Of a stretch of DNA of 64,000 nt, positions 9,028 to 18,083 are shown piece by piece; position 1 is the first letter of the stretch; the number at the start of each line of letters is the position of its first letter. A program made the position numbers and the translations under genes. The stretch comes from Lentibacter sp. GTDB lineage: Bacteria > Pseudomonadota > Alphaproteobacteria > Rhodobacterales > Rhodobacteraceae. Location: positions 1-64,000 of the forward strand of contig JADGEJ010000005.1 in assembly GCA_016744435.1 (NCBI GenBank), given 5' to 3'. The notes under the pieces were generated by a model. It was not told the origin of the DNA, made no database searches, and saw only the letters and a program-made list of their open reading frames with translations.

Positions 9028-9246
9028 ATGCACAACCGCACCTTAATAGATGCGCCGATTGAAACGGTGTGGAACACGCTTGTCGCAACAGACGAGCCGC
9101 TGCCGTTTTTCGTTGGCGCGATATGCGATACGCGCGAGCGAAAAGTGGGCGCCAAGCTGCGCATGGTGCACCCGAATAGCAAGGGTGTGATGGGCGTAGG
9201 GGGCCCTTTGCTTTGCTTGGCTGGCATCACGGCGCCGGCAACTTGA
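9028..9246 (+). pseudogene. SRPBCC/AHSA1-like protein, truncated
   Basis: The first about 58 codons encode the start of an SRPBCC (START-like, AHSA1) ligand-binding domain: IDAPIETVWNTLVATDEPLPFFVGA, then RERKVGAKLRMVHPNSKGVMGVG. A normal domain would continue for about 90 more residues; here it ends after an unrelated tail and runs into the rplY terminator. It looks like a gene whose 3' two thirds were deleted, not a functional protein. Confidence 0.55.
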
Positions 9247-9263
9247 AGCAACCTCGAAAAGTC

Positions 9264-9293
9264 AAAAAGCCCGCCAAATTCTGGCGGGCTTTT
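9264..9293. terminator. bidirectional rho-independent terminator
   Basis: AAAAAGCCCGCCA (9264-9276) and TGGCGGGCTTTT (9282-9293) form a strong stem with a 5-base loop and T runs on both strands. It ends rplY on the minus strand and the SRPBCC remnant on the plus strand. Confidence 0.85.
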
Positions 9294-9320
9294 CGTTTGT
9301 CGCAAAGCTGCGGGTGAAGC

Positions 9321-9977
9321 TTACTCTTCTGCAGCGGCTTCTTCTGTGTCGCCAACTGTTGGCACTTCTGCGTCTGCATCATCATCGCCATCATCCTCAG
9401 AGCGCAAGCTCGATGGGGCCGAGATGTTGGCAATCACGAAGTCGCGGTCGATCGTAACTTTCGCGCCTTCAGGAAGCTTAACATCCGAGATGTGAACGAT
9501 GTCGCCAACGTCCAGACCATCAAGATCAACGACGATGCTTTCAGGAATGTCGCCAGCTGTCACTTCCAGCTCAACTTCGGGACGTACAACTGTCAGAACG
9601 CCGCCTTTTTTGATGCCAGGCGCTTCTTCTTCGTTGAGGAACTCAACGTGAATGAAAAGCTTGATCAGGGAAGTCCGGCGCAAGCGCAGAAAGTCAACGT
9701 GTGTTGGCAAGTCTTTGACAACATCGCGCTGCACGTTCCGGCAGATGACGCGAACGTCTTCCTGGCCTTCAACTTTCATGTTAAAAAGCGTCGAGAGGAA
9801 ACGGCCCTCTTTGAGCTTTTTGAACAGTTTGTTGAATGGAATGTTGATAGCGAGCGGCTCGTTTTCGCCCCCATAAACAATGCCAGGTACCATACCGTCG
9901 CGGCGTGCTTGACGAGCGGCGCCCTTGCCTGTCCCCGTGCGGACCTCGGCGTGAAGATCAGGGATCTTTCCAGCCAT
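9321..9977 (-). CDS. rplY: 50S ribosomal protein L25/general stress protein Ctc
   Basis: L25 binds 5S rRNA. This is the long TL5/Ctc form (218 residues): an N-terminal L25 domain with [23 protein letters not shown], then the C-terminal beta domain with [18 protein letters not shown] and [14 protein letters not shown], and an acidic Asp/Glu-rich tail that is usual in alphaproteobacteria. A terminator follows and the neighbourhood includes pth, the classic partner. Confidence 0.95.
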   Translation of the reverse strand: MAGKIPDLHAEVRTGTGKGAARQARRDGMVPGIVYGGENEPLAINIPFNKLFKKLKEGRFLSTLFNMKVEGQEDVRVICRNVQRDVVKDLPTHVDFLRLRRTSLIKLFIHVEFLNEEEAPGIKKGGVLTVVRPEVELEVTAGDIPESIVVDLDGLDVGDIVHISDVKLPEGAKVTIDRDFVIANISAPSSLRSEDDGDDDADAEVPTVGDTEEAAAEE

Positions 9978-10085
9978 ATTGAATACTCCATAAGTTAGGG
10001 CGGGGATCCTCCAAGGCTGTATCCCCGCGTGAAGCGCCGCGAATAGCTCGATTTTGATAGCTTTGCAAGGGGCAGAGCAGGCTTT

Positions 10086-10706
10086 TCAGCCGTATTCTAG
10101 CTGCAAGTGCCCACCCGCCTGCAAGACCCGCTCATAAAGCGCGTAATCATCCTTTCGGGCTGCCTTGAAGGCGGCTTCCATTTCGTCGCTCAAGTCAGCA
10201 TCTACCTCTGGCGAGGTGTTGATTCTTGCAAGCTCGATCTGGCGGCCAAAACGCTGCTCGACAAATGAGACAAACACCGGTTGAGCTTCATAAGCAAAAA
10301 TGTGGTGCAGGGGGATCTCGCCAGATTTGGCACTCAGGAAACGGTGTTGCGTTCCGACATTGGCAAAGGGCGATGTCGGGGTCTCGACGGCGGCTTTCAC
10401 AAAGTCTTCAAAGCGCATCCCTCGTGTTGACCGCTTGTCGCCTTTCAATGCGTCGCGTGTGCGGTATTTGAACCAGCTGCGCAAGTGTTCAAGCGGCTCG
10501 CGCATAATTGCAACACGTTCAGGTGTGAGCTTGTAGGCCGCTTTGAGGAACGGCGCACAGTGGGTGTCAAAAAGGGCGGCAGACATATGCTTGCGCCGCC
10601 CTTTGAACACGATGTCAGCCTTGCTTTTCAATGCAGCCTCAATGGCCGTCGTGCCCGTTTTGGGGACAGCAAGAATGGCTAAGTTCTGTTTGAAAAATAC
10701 TTGCAC
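10086..10706 (-). CDS. sulfotransferase family protein
   Basis: A roughly 206-residue protein with the 5'-phosphosulfate binding loop VPKTGTTAIEAAL near the N terminus and a 3'-phosphate binding segment REPLEHLRSWFKYR about 60 residues on, the hallmarks of PAPS-dependent sulfotransferases. Such genes are frequent in roseobacters; the acceptor is unknown. The start is uncertain: GTG 10706 falls one base after the stop of the upstream dehydrogenase gene, while TTG 10730 would overlap it by 23 bases. Coupling to the dehydrogenase gene is likely either way. Confidence 0.75.
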   Translation of the reverse strand: MQVFFKQNLAILAVPKTGTTAIEAALKSKADIVFKGRRKHMSAALFDTHCAPFLKAAYKLTPERVAIMREPLEHLRSWFKYRTRDALKGDKRSTRGMRFEDFVKAAVETPTSPFANVGTQHRFLSAKSGEIPLHHIFAYEAQPVFVSFVEQRFGRQIELARINTSPEVDADLSDEMEAAFKAARKDDYALYERVLQAGGHLQLEYG

Positions 10707-10707
10707 T

Positions 10708-11874
10708 TTAAGCTTGCCAGTCGCCCTCAAAACCTTTGGGGATCATCAGGATGTCACGGTCAACATCGCGAATATCCGTCTTGCCGCAAAGTGCCATCGA
10801 AATGTCGAGTTCTTTGTGCATGATTTCAAGCGCCTTGGTTACTCCGGCTTCGCCCAAAGCGCCGAGGCCGTAAACGTAAGCGCGTCCGATATAGGTGCCC
10901 TTGGCGCCCATCGCCATCGCTTTCAGAACATCTTGGCCCGAACGGATACCGCTGTCGAGATGCACTTCGATTTTGTCGCCAACTGCGTCCATGATAGCGG
11001 GAAGCGCACGGATTGAACTCAAGGCACCATCAAGTTGACGCCCACCATGGTTGGACACGATGATAGCATCAGCGCCAACATTCAGAGCCTCAAGCGCGTC
11101 GCGCGCGTCAAGTATGCCTTTGATGATCAGCGGCCCGTCCCACATCTTGCGGAACTCGCGAATGCGGTCCCAATCCAGCGACTGGTCAAAGGCTTCGGCT
11201 GTCCAGGTTGTCAACGAGCTTGCGTCTTCAACGCCCTTGGCATGGCCAACAATATTGCCGAAAAAGCGCCGCTTGGTGCCGAGCATGCCAAGGCCCCACT
11301 GCACTTTCGTCATCATGTTCGCAACGGACTTCACCGTTAATTTGGGTGGGGCAGAGAGGCCGTTCTTCAGGTCTTTGTGGCGCTGACCGAGGAGTTGCAG
11401 ATCAACCGTGATAACCGCCGCTGAACACTTCGCTGCTTTGGCGCGATCGAACAGCCGCGTCATGTAGTCGTCGTCTTTTAGCGTGTAGACTTGCAACCAG
11501 AAAGGCTTTTCGGTGTGCTCCGCCACATCTTCGATCGAGCAGATCGACATCGTTGAGAGCGTAAACGGCACGCCAAAGTTTTCGGCGGCGCGCGCGGCTT
11601 TTATTTCGCCATCAGCACGTTGCATGCCAGTCAGCCCGACAGGGGCCAATGCGACAGGCATCGAGACATCTTGCCCGATCATCTGCGTCGCGGTTGAACG
11701 CCCAGACATGTCCATCGCGACGCGTTGGCGGAGATAGATTTTCTCAAAATCAGAGGTGTTCTCGCGAAAGGTTTGCTCTGTCCAGCTGCCGCTCTCAGCG
11801 TAGTCATAAAACATCTTCGGCGTGTGCCGCTTATAGATGCGCTTCAGATCGTCGATGTTGGTAATAGCTGGCAT
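10708..11874 (-). CDS. lldD: FMN-dependent alpha-hydroxy-acid dehydrogenase (L-lactate dehydrogenase type)
   Basis: A 388-residue flavoenzyme of the LldD/glycolate oxidase family that oxidises 2-hydroxy acids to 2-oxo acids at the inner membrane. Visible marks are MPAITNIDDLKRIYKRH at the start, PVALAPVGLTGM, the FMN and substrate lysine in LIIKGILD, the catalytic His in SNHGGRQLDG, and DSGIRSGQDVLKA with the FMN phosphate site. The frame is open to 11913, but ATG 11874 matches the family N terminus and has a GAGG upstream. The substrate (lactate or another hydroxy acid) is not settled by sequence alone. Confidence 0.85.
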   Translation of the reverse strand: MPAITNIDDLKRIYKRHTPKMFYDYAESGSWTEQTFRENTSDFEKIYLRQRVAMDMSGRSTATQMIGQDVSMPVALAPVGLTGMQRADGEIKAARAAENFGVPFTLSTMSICSIEDVAEHTEKPFWLQVYTLKDDDYMTRLFDRAKAAKCSAAVITVDLQLLGQRHKDLKNGLSAPPKLTVKSVANMMTKVQWGLGMLGTKRRFFGNIVGHAKGVEDASSLTTWTAEAFDQSLDWDRIREFRKMWDGPLIIKGILDARDALEALNVGADAIIVSNHGGRQLDGALSSIRALPAIMDAVGDKIEVHLDSGIRSGQDVLKAMAMGAKGTYIGRAYVYGLGALGEAGVTKALEIMHKELDISMALCGKTDIRDVDRDILMIPKGFEGDWQA

Positions 11875-11957
11875 GGCAGGCCTCACGGGTAATTGGTTAG
11901 TAATACTTACCAATCAAAGCGAGTTGACGCAAACGTTTATCAGATCCGCGGCAAACC

Positions 11958-12749
11958 CTAAGCGCGGTGTGCGCCATCAGCCAGTGACTTGACGAAGCTA
12001 AGTATTTGCGCCGAGCTTTCGCCAGCGCCAATCTTGGCAACGATCGCCGAGCCGACAACCGCCCCATCAGCAACCGAGGCAATGGCCTCTGACTGTTCTG
12101 GAGTTGTGATGCCAAAGCCCACGATGACTGGAAGGTCTGTCTTTGCTTTGATGCGCGCCACTTCTGGGGCAACATCGACAGCCTGAGCCGCCGCCGCGCC
12201 TGTGATACCGGTGATCGAGACATAGTAGACAAAGCCCGAGGTGTTTTGCAGCACTTTCGGTAAGCGTGCATCGTCGGTTGTGGGCGTTGCGAGGCGAATG
12301 AAATTGATGCCAGCTTCTTGCGCCGGAATGCAGAGTTCGCTGTCTTCTTCTGGAGGCAGATCAACGATGATCAGCCCGTCGATGCCCGCGGTTTTTGCGT
12401 CACGCAAAAAAGCCTCAACACCGTGTGAGTAGATCGGGTTGTAGTAGCCCATCAACACGATCGGCGTGGTGTCATCGCCTTTGCGAAACTCTGTCGCCAT
12501 GGCGAGAGTTTTGTTAAGCGTCATGCCGCCATCCAAAGCGCGGCCGCCCGCAAGTTGGATGGTCGGACCATCTGCCATTGGGTCGGTGAAGGGCAGGCCG
12601 AGCTCGATGATGTCAACGCCAGCGCCTGGCAAGCCCTTCATCACCTCAAGTGAGGTGGCCTCATCTGGATCACCCGCCATGATGTAGGAAACAAAGGCTT
12701 TTTTGCCTTCTGCTTTGAGGGCGGCAAATTTGGCGTCAATACGGGTCAT
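11958..12749 (-). CDS. trpA: tryptophan synthase alpha chain
   Basis: TrpA cleaves indole-3-glycerol phosphate, feeding indole to TrpB. The 263-residue barrel has the catalytic Glu in [16 protein letters not shown] and the catalytic Asp in the same segment, [19 protein letters not shown], and the phosphate site GFGITTPEQ with GSAIV. It is separated from trpF and trpB and on the opposite strand, as in other Rhodobacterales where trpFB and trpA are split. Confidence 0.95.
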   Translation of the reverse strand: MTRIDAKFAALKAEGKKAFVSYIMAGDPDEATSLEVMKGLPGAGVDIIELGLPFTDPMADGPTIQLAGGRALDGGMTLNKTLAMATEFRKGDDTTPIVLMGYYNPIYSHGVEAFLRDAKTAGIDGLIIVDLPPEEDSELCIPAQEAGINFIRLATPTTDDARLPKVLQNTSGFVYYVSITGITGAAAAQAVDVAPEVARIKAKTDLPVIVGFGITTPEQSEAIASVADGAVVGSAIVAKIGAGESSAQILSFVKSLADGAHRA

Positions 12750-12889
12750 GGCTTGGGCTTCTCGTCTGAGGGCATTTCGCTTTGTTGCCTAGCATATTAT
12801 CCTCTCAGATCAACGCTATTATGCGCATTTACTTGCGCAAACCCGCGCTGGGCCGTAGAAGCTGCGCAAACACCAGATGGAGATGAGCC

Positions 12890-13987
12890 ATGGGCTTTAA
12901 GATGGGTATTGTCGGCATGCCGAATGTGGGCAAGTCAACGTTGTTCAACGCGCTGACCAAAACAGCTGCGGCGCAGGCGGCGAACTTCCCGTTTTGCACG
13001 ATCGAGCCCAACGTGGGTGAAGTCAACGTGCCTGACAAACGACTGTATAACCTTGCCGAGATCGCTGGCTCAAAGGCCATCATTCCTGCCCGGATGACAT
13101 TTGTTGATATTGCAGGCCTCGTTAAAGGCGCAAGCAAGGGTGAGGGGCTTGGCAACCAGTTTCTTGCCAACATCCGTGAGGTTGACTCTATCGCCCACGT
13201 GCTGCGCTGTTTTGAAGACGGCGACGTGACCCACGTTGAAGGCCGCGTTGACCCGGTTGAAGACGCTGATGTCATCGAGACAGAACTGATGCTCGCAGAC
13301 CTCGAAAGCATCGAGAAGCGCCGCGCGGGCTTGGTGCGTAAGCTAAAGGGCAACGACAAAGAAGCTGCCCAACAAGACAAGCTCCTCGCCGCGGCACAGG
13401 CCTTGCTGGAGGAGGGTAAGCCAGCCCGCCTTGTGGAAGTTGATGAGGAAGACGTAAAAGTCTGGAAGACTTTGCAACTCTTGACCAGCAAGAAAATTCT
13501 GTATGTGTGCAATGTTGAAGAGGCCAATGCATCTTCAGGCAATGCGCACTCCAAAGCTGTTGCCAAAATGGCAGAAGAGCAGGGCGCAGGGCATGTGATC
13601 ATTTCGGCCCAGATCGAAGAAGAGATCAGCCAGCTTGAGGATGACGAAGCCGCGATGTTCCTTGAGGAAATGGGCCTTGAAGAAGCAGGCCTTGATCGTC
13701 TCATTCGCGCGGGCTACGAGCTTTTGCATCTCGAAACCTATTTTACGGTTGGTCCCAAAGAAGCCCGAGCTTGGACGATCAAAGAGGGCACTTTGGCCCC
13801 TCAAGCGGCTGGCGTCATTCATGGGGACTTCGAAAAAGGCTTCATCCGCGCCGAAACCATCGCTTTCGACGATTTTGTGACACTTGGCGGCGAAGGGCCC
13901 GCTAAAGAGGCTGGCAAAATGCGTGCGGAAGGCAAGGGCTATCTGGTTAAAGACGGCGACGTTATGCACTTCCTGTTTAACAAGTGA
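12890..13987 (+). CDS. ychF: redox-regulated ATPase/GTPase YchF (OLA1 family)
   Basis: YchF is a universally conserved Obg-related P-loop NTPase that prefers ATP and associates with ribosomes. The product is 365 residues, normal for the family. G1 is GMPNVGKST (residues 9-17), the G3-like segment is VDIAGLVKGASKGEGLGN, and the C-terminal TGS domain carries ETYFTVGPKEARAW and VHMHF-type residues ending FLFNK. The start has a GGAGATGAG stretch upstream. Transcribed divergently from trpA. Confidence 0.96.
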   Translation: MGFKMGIVGMPNVGKSTLFNALTKTAAAQAANFPFCTIEPNVGEVNVPDKRLYNLAEIAGSKAIIPARMTFVDIAGLVKGASKGEGLGNQFLANIREVDSIAHVLRCFEDGDVTHVEGRVDPVEDADVIETELMLADLESIEKRRAGLVRKLKGNDKEAAQQDKLLAAAQALLEEGKPARLVEVDEEDVKVWKTLQLLTSKKILYVCNVEEANASSGNAHSKAVAKMAEEQGAGHVIISAQIEEEISQLEDDEAAMFLEEMGLEEAGLDRLIRAGYELLHLETYFTVGPKEARAWTIKEGTLAPQAAGVIHGDFEKGFIRAETIAFDDFVTLGGEGPAKEAGKMRAEGKGYLVKDGDVMHFLFNK

Positions 13988-14025
13988 GGTTTTGAGCGTG
14001 CGGTTTTTATATTGGCTTTGTAGCT

Positions 14026-14454
14026 TTGTTTTCTTTGCTCGGCTGCAGCGCAGGCACGCTTGTCAGCACCGCTTACCCTGACCGTGAAGTGATTGAATTC
14101 CGCTCCAGCAATGGCGAAGGCACACATTCCTACGCCTGCGAAAAGGGCCCCTCGGCTGAGGCAATCAAAGCGCGCGCTGCGAAGGCGCACCGATTTTTTG
14201 ATCGGCGCATCAACAGCGTTGCCGAGCGCTTTACCAGCGGCATGCTTGCCGGAATGGGATCTGGTTCAAAGCCTGATTTTAAAAGTCTCTCTGCGCAGCT
14301 TGATGCTGGGGCAGAGAAAGCTGTTGAAGACACCGAACAGCGCTACCAATGTTTGTTTTTTAACACCAAAGAAAACGGTGTCCTGAACTGCCGTGATGCA
14401 TTTTGGCAACGGGCGTTTGAGTGGCAATTTGAGTTTTCTACAGGCGCCTGCTAG
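14026..14454 (+). CDS. putative lipoprotein, signal peptide possibly frameshifted
   Basis: The open frame encodes about 142 residues with a lipobox-like LLGC at the very start, then a soluble domain containing four further Cys (in YACEKG, YQCLFF, LNCRD and the C-terminal GAC). A usable signal peptide is missing in this frame. A GTG at 13998 with a GAGG Shine-Dalgarno sequence begins a hydrophobic stretch in the +1 frame, and removing one T from the T run at 14004-14008 would join it to the lipobox frame. Either the gene is frameshifted or a rare start is used. I do not recognise the family. It follows ychF closely. Confidence 0.45.
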   Translation: MFSLLGCSAGTLVSTAYPDREVIEFRSSNGEGTHSYACEKGPSAEAIKARAAKAHRFFDRRINSVAERFTSGMLAGMGSGSKPDFKSLSAQLDAGAEKAVEDTEQRYQCLFFNTKENGVLNCRDAFWQRAFEWQFEFSTGAC

Positions 14455-14640
14455 ACTCTTGGGATGAAAACCACACTGTAAGCCTATGATTTTAAATGCT
14501 CTGTGCTTTCGTAAGCATAGGAGTGTCGCATGTGGTGCTTTCTATTCCTCAATCGTTAGATGCCTCGCCCACCTGCGTATGCCTTCGGGCACCAAAAAAA
14601 TAAGCCGACGCGAGGCGCGGCCAATTGAGCAGGTAAACCT

Positions 14641-14916
14641 ATGACAAAGACACTTCGCAAGCCAATCGAGGGCACGCCCGTAACCGCAACAAATCCAGCA
14701 AGCAACGATGATCTTGATCCGCGCCATGTACGTGAAAAAGCTGGGCTAACAGCTGCTGACATGGCGGAACTCATGGGTATGGGAGAATACGGTTATACGG
14801 CGTGGGAACGCGGCATTCGCCGTCCGGGTGGGCCTGCATTCCAACTGCTGAAAGTGCTGGCTGCAGCCCCTGAACATGTCTTGCTGCTCCTGAATGAAGC
14901 AAGAGCTCCTAAGTAG
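14641..14916 (+). CDS. small helix-turn-helix protein
   Basis: A 91-residue protein whose central part, LDPRHVREKAGLTAADMAELMGMGEYGYTAWERGIRRPGG, fits a XRE/MqsA-like HTH in which the helix pair is followed by the W-E-x-G-x-R-x-P-x-G-P motif typical of such antitoxin-type regulators. The N-terminal 25 residues look disordered. No toxin gene is adjacent. It is the last chromosomal gene before tRNA-Ser. Confidence 0.6.
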   Translation: MTKTLRKPIEGTPVTATNPASNDDLDPRHVREKAGLTAADMAELMGMGEYGYTAWERGIRRPGGPAFQLLKVLAAAPEHVLLLLNEARAPK

Positions 14917-15000
14917 GCCTCAATGGCCTGTTTGCAGTTTTTCCAACGCGATCACAATTTCGCCTTGTCACGCTCGCTGAGCGCAGATAAACCCGCCCAC

Positions 15001-15090
15001 GGAGACGTGGCCGAGTGGTCGAAGGCGCTCCCCTGCTAAGGGAGTAGGCCCGGAAGGGTCTCGAGGGTTCGAATCCCTTCGTCTCCGCCA
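15001..15090 (+). tRNA. tRNA-Ser(GCU)
   Basis: A 90-base class II tRNA with encoded CCA. The acceptor stem is GGAGACG (15001-15007) with CGTCTCC (15080-15086), the anticodon stem-loop contains CTGCTAA (anticodon GCU), a long variable arm (about 15045-15062) fits serine, and the T arm is GAGGG-TTCGAAT-CCCTT. The 3' 17 bases are the attachment site of the adjoining island. Confidence 0.97.
15074..15090 (+). repeat. attL: tRNA-Ser 3' end, duplicated at 39000-39016
   Basis: The 17 bases TCCCTTCGTCTCCGCCA at the tRNA 3' end recur exactly at 39000-39016. A tyrosine integrase gene begins 148 bases inside. This is the usual outcome of site-specific integration into a tRNA gene. Confidence 0.9.
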
Positions 15091-15128
15091 CCCACCATTT
15101 TCATTCAGTTCTGTTGGCACTCATTCAA

Positions 15129-15148
15129 CCCCTTACGGGGCTGTTTTT
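15129..15148 (+). terminator. short terminator after tRNA-Ser
   Basis: CCCC-TTAC-GGGG (15129-15140) followed by CTGTTTTT. The stem is only 4 bp but GC-only and sits 38 bases after the tRNA, inside the island edge. Several TCATT(C) motifs around it (15103-15212) could be integrase arm sites. Confidence 0.5.
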
Positions 15149-15237
15149 ATTGATCTATCTGCATTCATTGTTGCTTTTCATTTCTCTTCGATTAGACTCG
15201 TTTCTATTCATTGCGTGGTAGAAATCGTGGTATAATC

Positions 15238-16308
15238 ATGGCTGCACTTAGCGGGAAGCTGACAAAGAATTTGGTCCGAACCCTCGGTTCCGGTCGCCAC
15301 GGCGACGGGAGCGGTTTGTACCTCGTGGTCGATCCATCTGGCGCAAGACGCTGGATTGTGCGTGTCACAGTGAAGGGCCAACGCAACCGCGAAGGCAAAC
15401 CCCTGCGAACTGACTTTGGACTTGGTGGCGCTGACGTCGTGACATTGAACGAAGCACGTGACCGCGCGTTGGAATACCGAAGGTTGGCAAAACGAGGGAT
15501 TAACCCGCGCTACAATGGGCGGCAGGAAATCCCCTGCTTCGAAGATATCGCCCGACAGGTCCACATTGAGCGCCTCCCGACTTGGAAGAACCCCAAGCAC
15601 GGCCAGCAGTGGATCAACACGCTTGCCGAATACGCCTTCCCAAAGATTGGGCGCCTACCGGTATCTGAAATTGGTCAACCAGAGGTCCTACAGGTGCTTC
15701 TTCCCGTATGGACGGAGAAGCACGAGACGGCCAAACGGCTCGCGCAGAGGATGAAGGCCGTTCTAGATGTCGCGAAGTCGAAGGGTTTCCGAGACGGTGA
15801 GAATCCTGTCACAACAATTCGCGATGCCCGAGTATTGCCGCAGGTGAAGCAGAAGGTGCAGCACCACCAAGCTATGCATTGGCATGACGTTCCGGCATTT
15901 TATGCGAAACTGGCGACTAAGGATGCGATGGCAGCCAAAGCGCTAATGTTCACCTGCCTAACCGCCAGCCGGACAAGCGAAGTGCTGCATGCCCGTTGGG
16001 AAGAGTTCGACTTTGATGAATTACTTTGGATTGTCCCAGCGGAACGGATGAAGGCAGATCACGAACATCGTGTGCCGTTGACACCAGAGATGGTGGTTAT
16101 CCTGGAGCCGCTAAAAGGGCTTCGTTCAGAGGTGGTGTTTGAAGGGCAAAAGCGCCACCGACCGATGTCGAATAGAGGTCGGCTCAAGCGGGTCCACGCA
16201 AAGATTGCAAACACCCAAGTAGTTAACGATTCTGAGGTGTTTGACAGGAGGCGGGAGCGAGCAGATGTCGTCTTTACCCGATCAATATCGCGGGGCCCAG
16301 AGCCGTAA
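15238..16308 (+). pseudogene. P4-type tyrosine integrase (DUF4102), C-terminally truncated
   Basis: The first about 300 residues are a standard P4/DUF4102 integrase: arm-binding DUF4102 domain with SGRHGDGSGLYLVVDPSGARRWIVR and LGGADVVTLNEARDRA, then the core-binding domain, then the start of the catalytic domain with the first Arg in TCLTASRTSEVLHARWEEFD. After about codon 305 the sequence becomes unrelated and the HxxR, His/Trp and nucleophile Tyr region is absent. It starts at ATG 15238, 148 bases from the tRNA, the usual geometry. The gene is broken; a deletion or replacement near 16170 is inferred. Confidence 0.8.
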
Positions 16309-16557
16309 TGCCCTTTGGATTGAAGCTTCAGTTAGAAGTCTTCAGCTTTGTTTACTGCGAGGCGACATCCATGAGCAAACGAGCCGACAAAGCGGAAATA
16401 CTTACATTGCGTATTAGAGATCCAATTTTGGCTCAATAGATTGGCTGCATGATTTGACAACATCGGCTTGGCAGGGTGGCTTGGAATTTTTTGAGGCTCG
16501 CAAAATATCCCACATCGGATTAGTGTTTGTTCTCAGAAAATTTTGAGAAAACCAAAA
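16309..16557. other. gap without a recognisable gene
   Basis: A+T-rich DNA after the broken integrase. A 22-codon frame starting at 16371 (MSKRADKAEILTLRIRD...) is the only notable reading frame and resembles the start of a small DNA-binding protein, but it is too short to call. Confidence 0.3.
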
Positions 16558-17403
16558 ATGAAATTAGACAGTTTGATCCACGATTTGAAGAACGTTAGTG
16601 GCATTCTTGACAGTACCCTCAAAGGACAAGTGGCTGCAAAAACGAAGGCACACGATGAGGCCCTGAAGCGCGCTATTGGATACACGGCTCAAATTCGAGA
16701 AATGGCTTCAGAGCTTGCCAGTCTTCGGCATCAGGAATTGGTCTCAGACTCGATTTTCATGAACCCGTTGAGCTTGGTTTGGGTCGATGATGATGTTGAC
16801 GACTTTACACCATACATCGAAGCTATGCGGGACTATGGGATCGAAATTACACCAGTTTCAGGGGTCGCACATGCCTTGGAACACATCAAAGAGTACCAAA
16901 CTGATGGCGCGTTAGTAGACCTGCAAATGCCCGGAGATGTAAGTGGCTTAGAGTTCATCGAGACGACTTCGGGGCAGGTTCCCTCGATTGTTGTCTCCGG
17001 ATACCTTGGAAACTCCGAGCTTCAACGGCTGGCCATTGCTAAGGGTGCAGTCGGGATAATTGAGAAGGGTAACATCGGAAACCCTAAAGGGTTTGCGAAA
17101 TTGGTGTTGGGCTTCTTTGCGCCAGAAAGACGGTTCAAGGTTCTTGAGCGAGAAATTGAGGTGAATCCTGATGGAATTCGCTTTAAAGTTGAAGCGGTTC
17201 AAGCTGCACTTGATCAAATTCCAGATGAGTTGCAATCGCAGATTATACCGCTTTTGGAGACCATATCTGAAGAGTTGGCACGAGAGCAACCGGACGTCAA
17301 ACGCATCAGTGAGGCAGGATCTGCGGTGGGTAACATTGCTCAAGGAGCAGCGGGAAACCTTGCCGCAAATGGCATCCTACATCTGCTCGGTTCTTTGCTG
17401 TGA
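16558..17403 (+). CDS. orphan response-regulator-like protein with N-terminal HDLKN motif
   Basis: A 281-residue protein with a REC-type receiver domain in the middle (about residues 73-185): acidic cluster WVDDDVDD (D77-D79), phosphoacceptor D121 in GALVDLQMPGD, S147 in VVSGY and K170 in IIEKG, so the key receiver residues are present. The N-terminal region, about 70 residues, begins MKLDSLIHDLKN, resembling the H-box of histidine kinase or phosphotransfer helices (H8). The C-terminal about 100 residues are helical with no known output domain. No kinase gene is adjacent. ATG 16558 is preferred over TTG 16543; no Shine-Dalgarno sequence is visible. Confidence 0.65.
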   Translation: MKLDSLIHDLKNVSGILDSTLKGQVAAKTKAHDEALKRAIGYTAQIREMASELASLRHQELVSDSIFMNPLSLVWVDDDVDDFTPYIEAMRDYGIEITPVSGVAHALEHIKEYQTDGALVDLQMPGDVSGLEFIETTSGQVPSIVVSGYLGNSELQRLAIAKGAVGIIEKGNIGNPKGFAKLVLGFFAPERRFKVLEREIEVNPDGIRFKVEAVQAALDQIPDELQSQIIPLLETISEELAREQPDVKRISEAGSAVGNIAQGAAGNLAANGILHLLGSLL

Positions 17404-17513
17404 TTGTCAACGGCTTGGCGTTTGTGTGTTTGTTCGCAAATGGATTGCATGGACAACAAGAGCCTATCCTACCCCTGCCATCTGTGGGGCGATGTCCGGA
17501 TTGGTTCTTATCT

Positions 17514-18080
17514 TTAAGATAGCTCGACTTTGGTCTCAGCGTCATCCCAGTGTTTGTTGACTGCTTGAGTACGGGCACGACGCTCAATTGCCGTAAAGTT
17601 GATCGGTGTGAAATCCCAAACATCGACACCAACATTCACAGAATTGCGGCTGCCCCGCCAGTTATTGTGGACGTGGCCGAAGAGCTGAAGTGAACCACGT
17701 CTTGCATGGTTCCACGTGATCATTGGGTAGTGGCACAGAGTATTTCTTTGTTGCAGCTTACCATCGCGAACTTCGGTAAGATGGTTGATTGAGTCCCATG
17801 GCAACTCGAGTGTTGGTGCGAGATCGTGATTACCTACAATCAAGTGTTTCGAAGCTCCGGGCAGTTGCTGGAAAATTTGGTTCAAGTAAGCGGTGTTCTT
17901 TGCAGTCTCACCGAACGCAAAATCCCCTACGATCCAAAGTTCGTCATCAGCGCCGACAACTTTCCACATGTTTTCAAGCAGCGCCCCGTCCATATGGGAT
18001 GCAGATTTATAAGGCCGTTTGCAGAAACGAATTATGTTTTCATGACCGAAGTGAGTATCGGCTGTGTACCAAATAGTCAT
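17514..18080 (-). CDS. calcineurin-like metallophosphoesterase
   Basis: A complete 188-residue phosphoesterase. All metal-binding motifs are present in order: ADTHFGH (7-13), GDFAFG (about 52-57), GNHD (about 83-86), CHYP (about 115) and FGHVH (about 134-138). Similar small enzymes are often phage or island encoded and act on phosphodiesters or nucleotides; the substrate is unknown. It lies 3 bases downstream of the 18084-18470 gene, so the two form an operon, itself divergent from an XRE regulator gene. Confidence 0.85.
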   Translation of the reverse strand: MTIWYTADTHFGHENIIRFCKRPYKSASHMDGALLENMWKVVGADDELWIVGDFAFGETAKNTAYLNQIFQQLPGASKHLIVGNHDLAPTLELPWDSINHLTEVRDGKLQQRNTLCHYPMITWNHARRGSLQLFGHVHNNWRGSRNSVNVGVDVWDFTPINFTAIERRARTQAVNKHWDDAETKVELS

Positions 18081-18083
18081 GGT

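Noticed and set aside
11897-12364. 155-codon minus-strand frame overlapping trpA
   Set aside because: Out of frame with trpA, which shows all family motifs; the composition is shadow-like.
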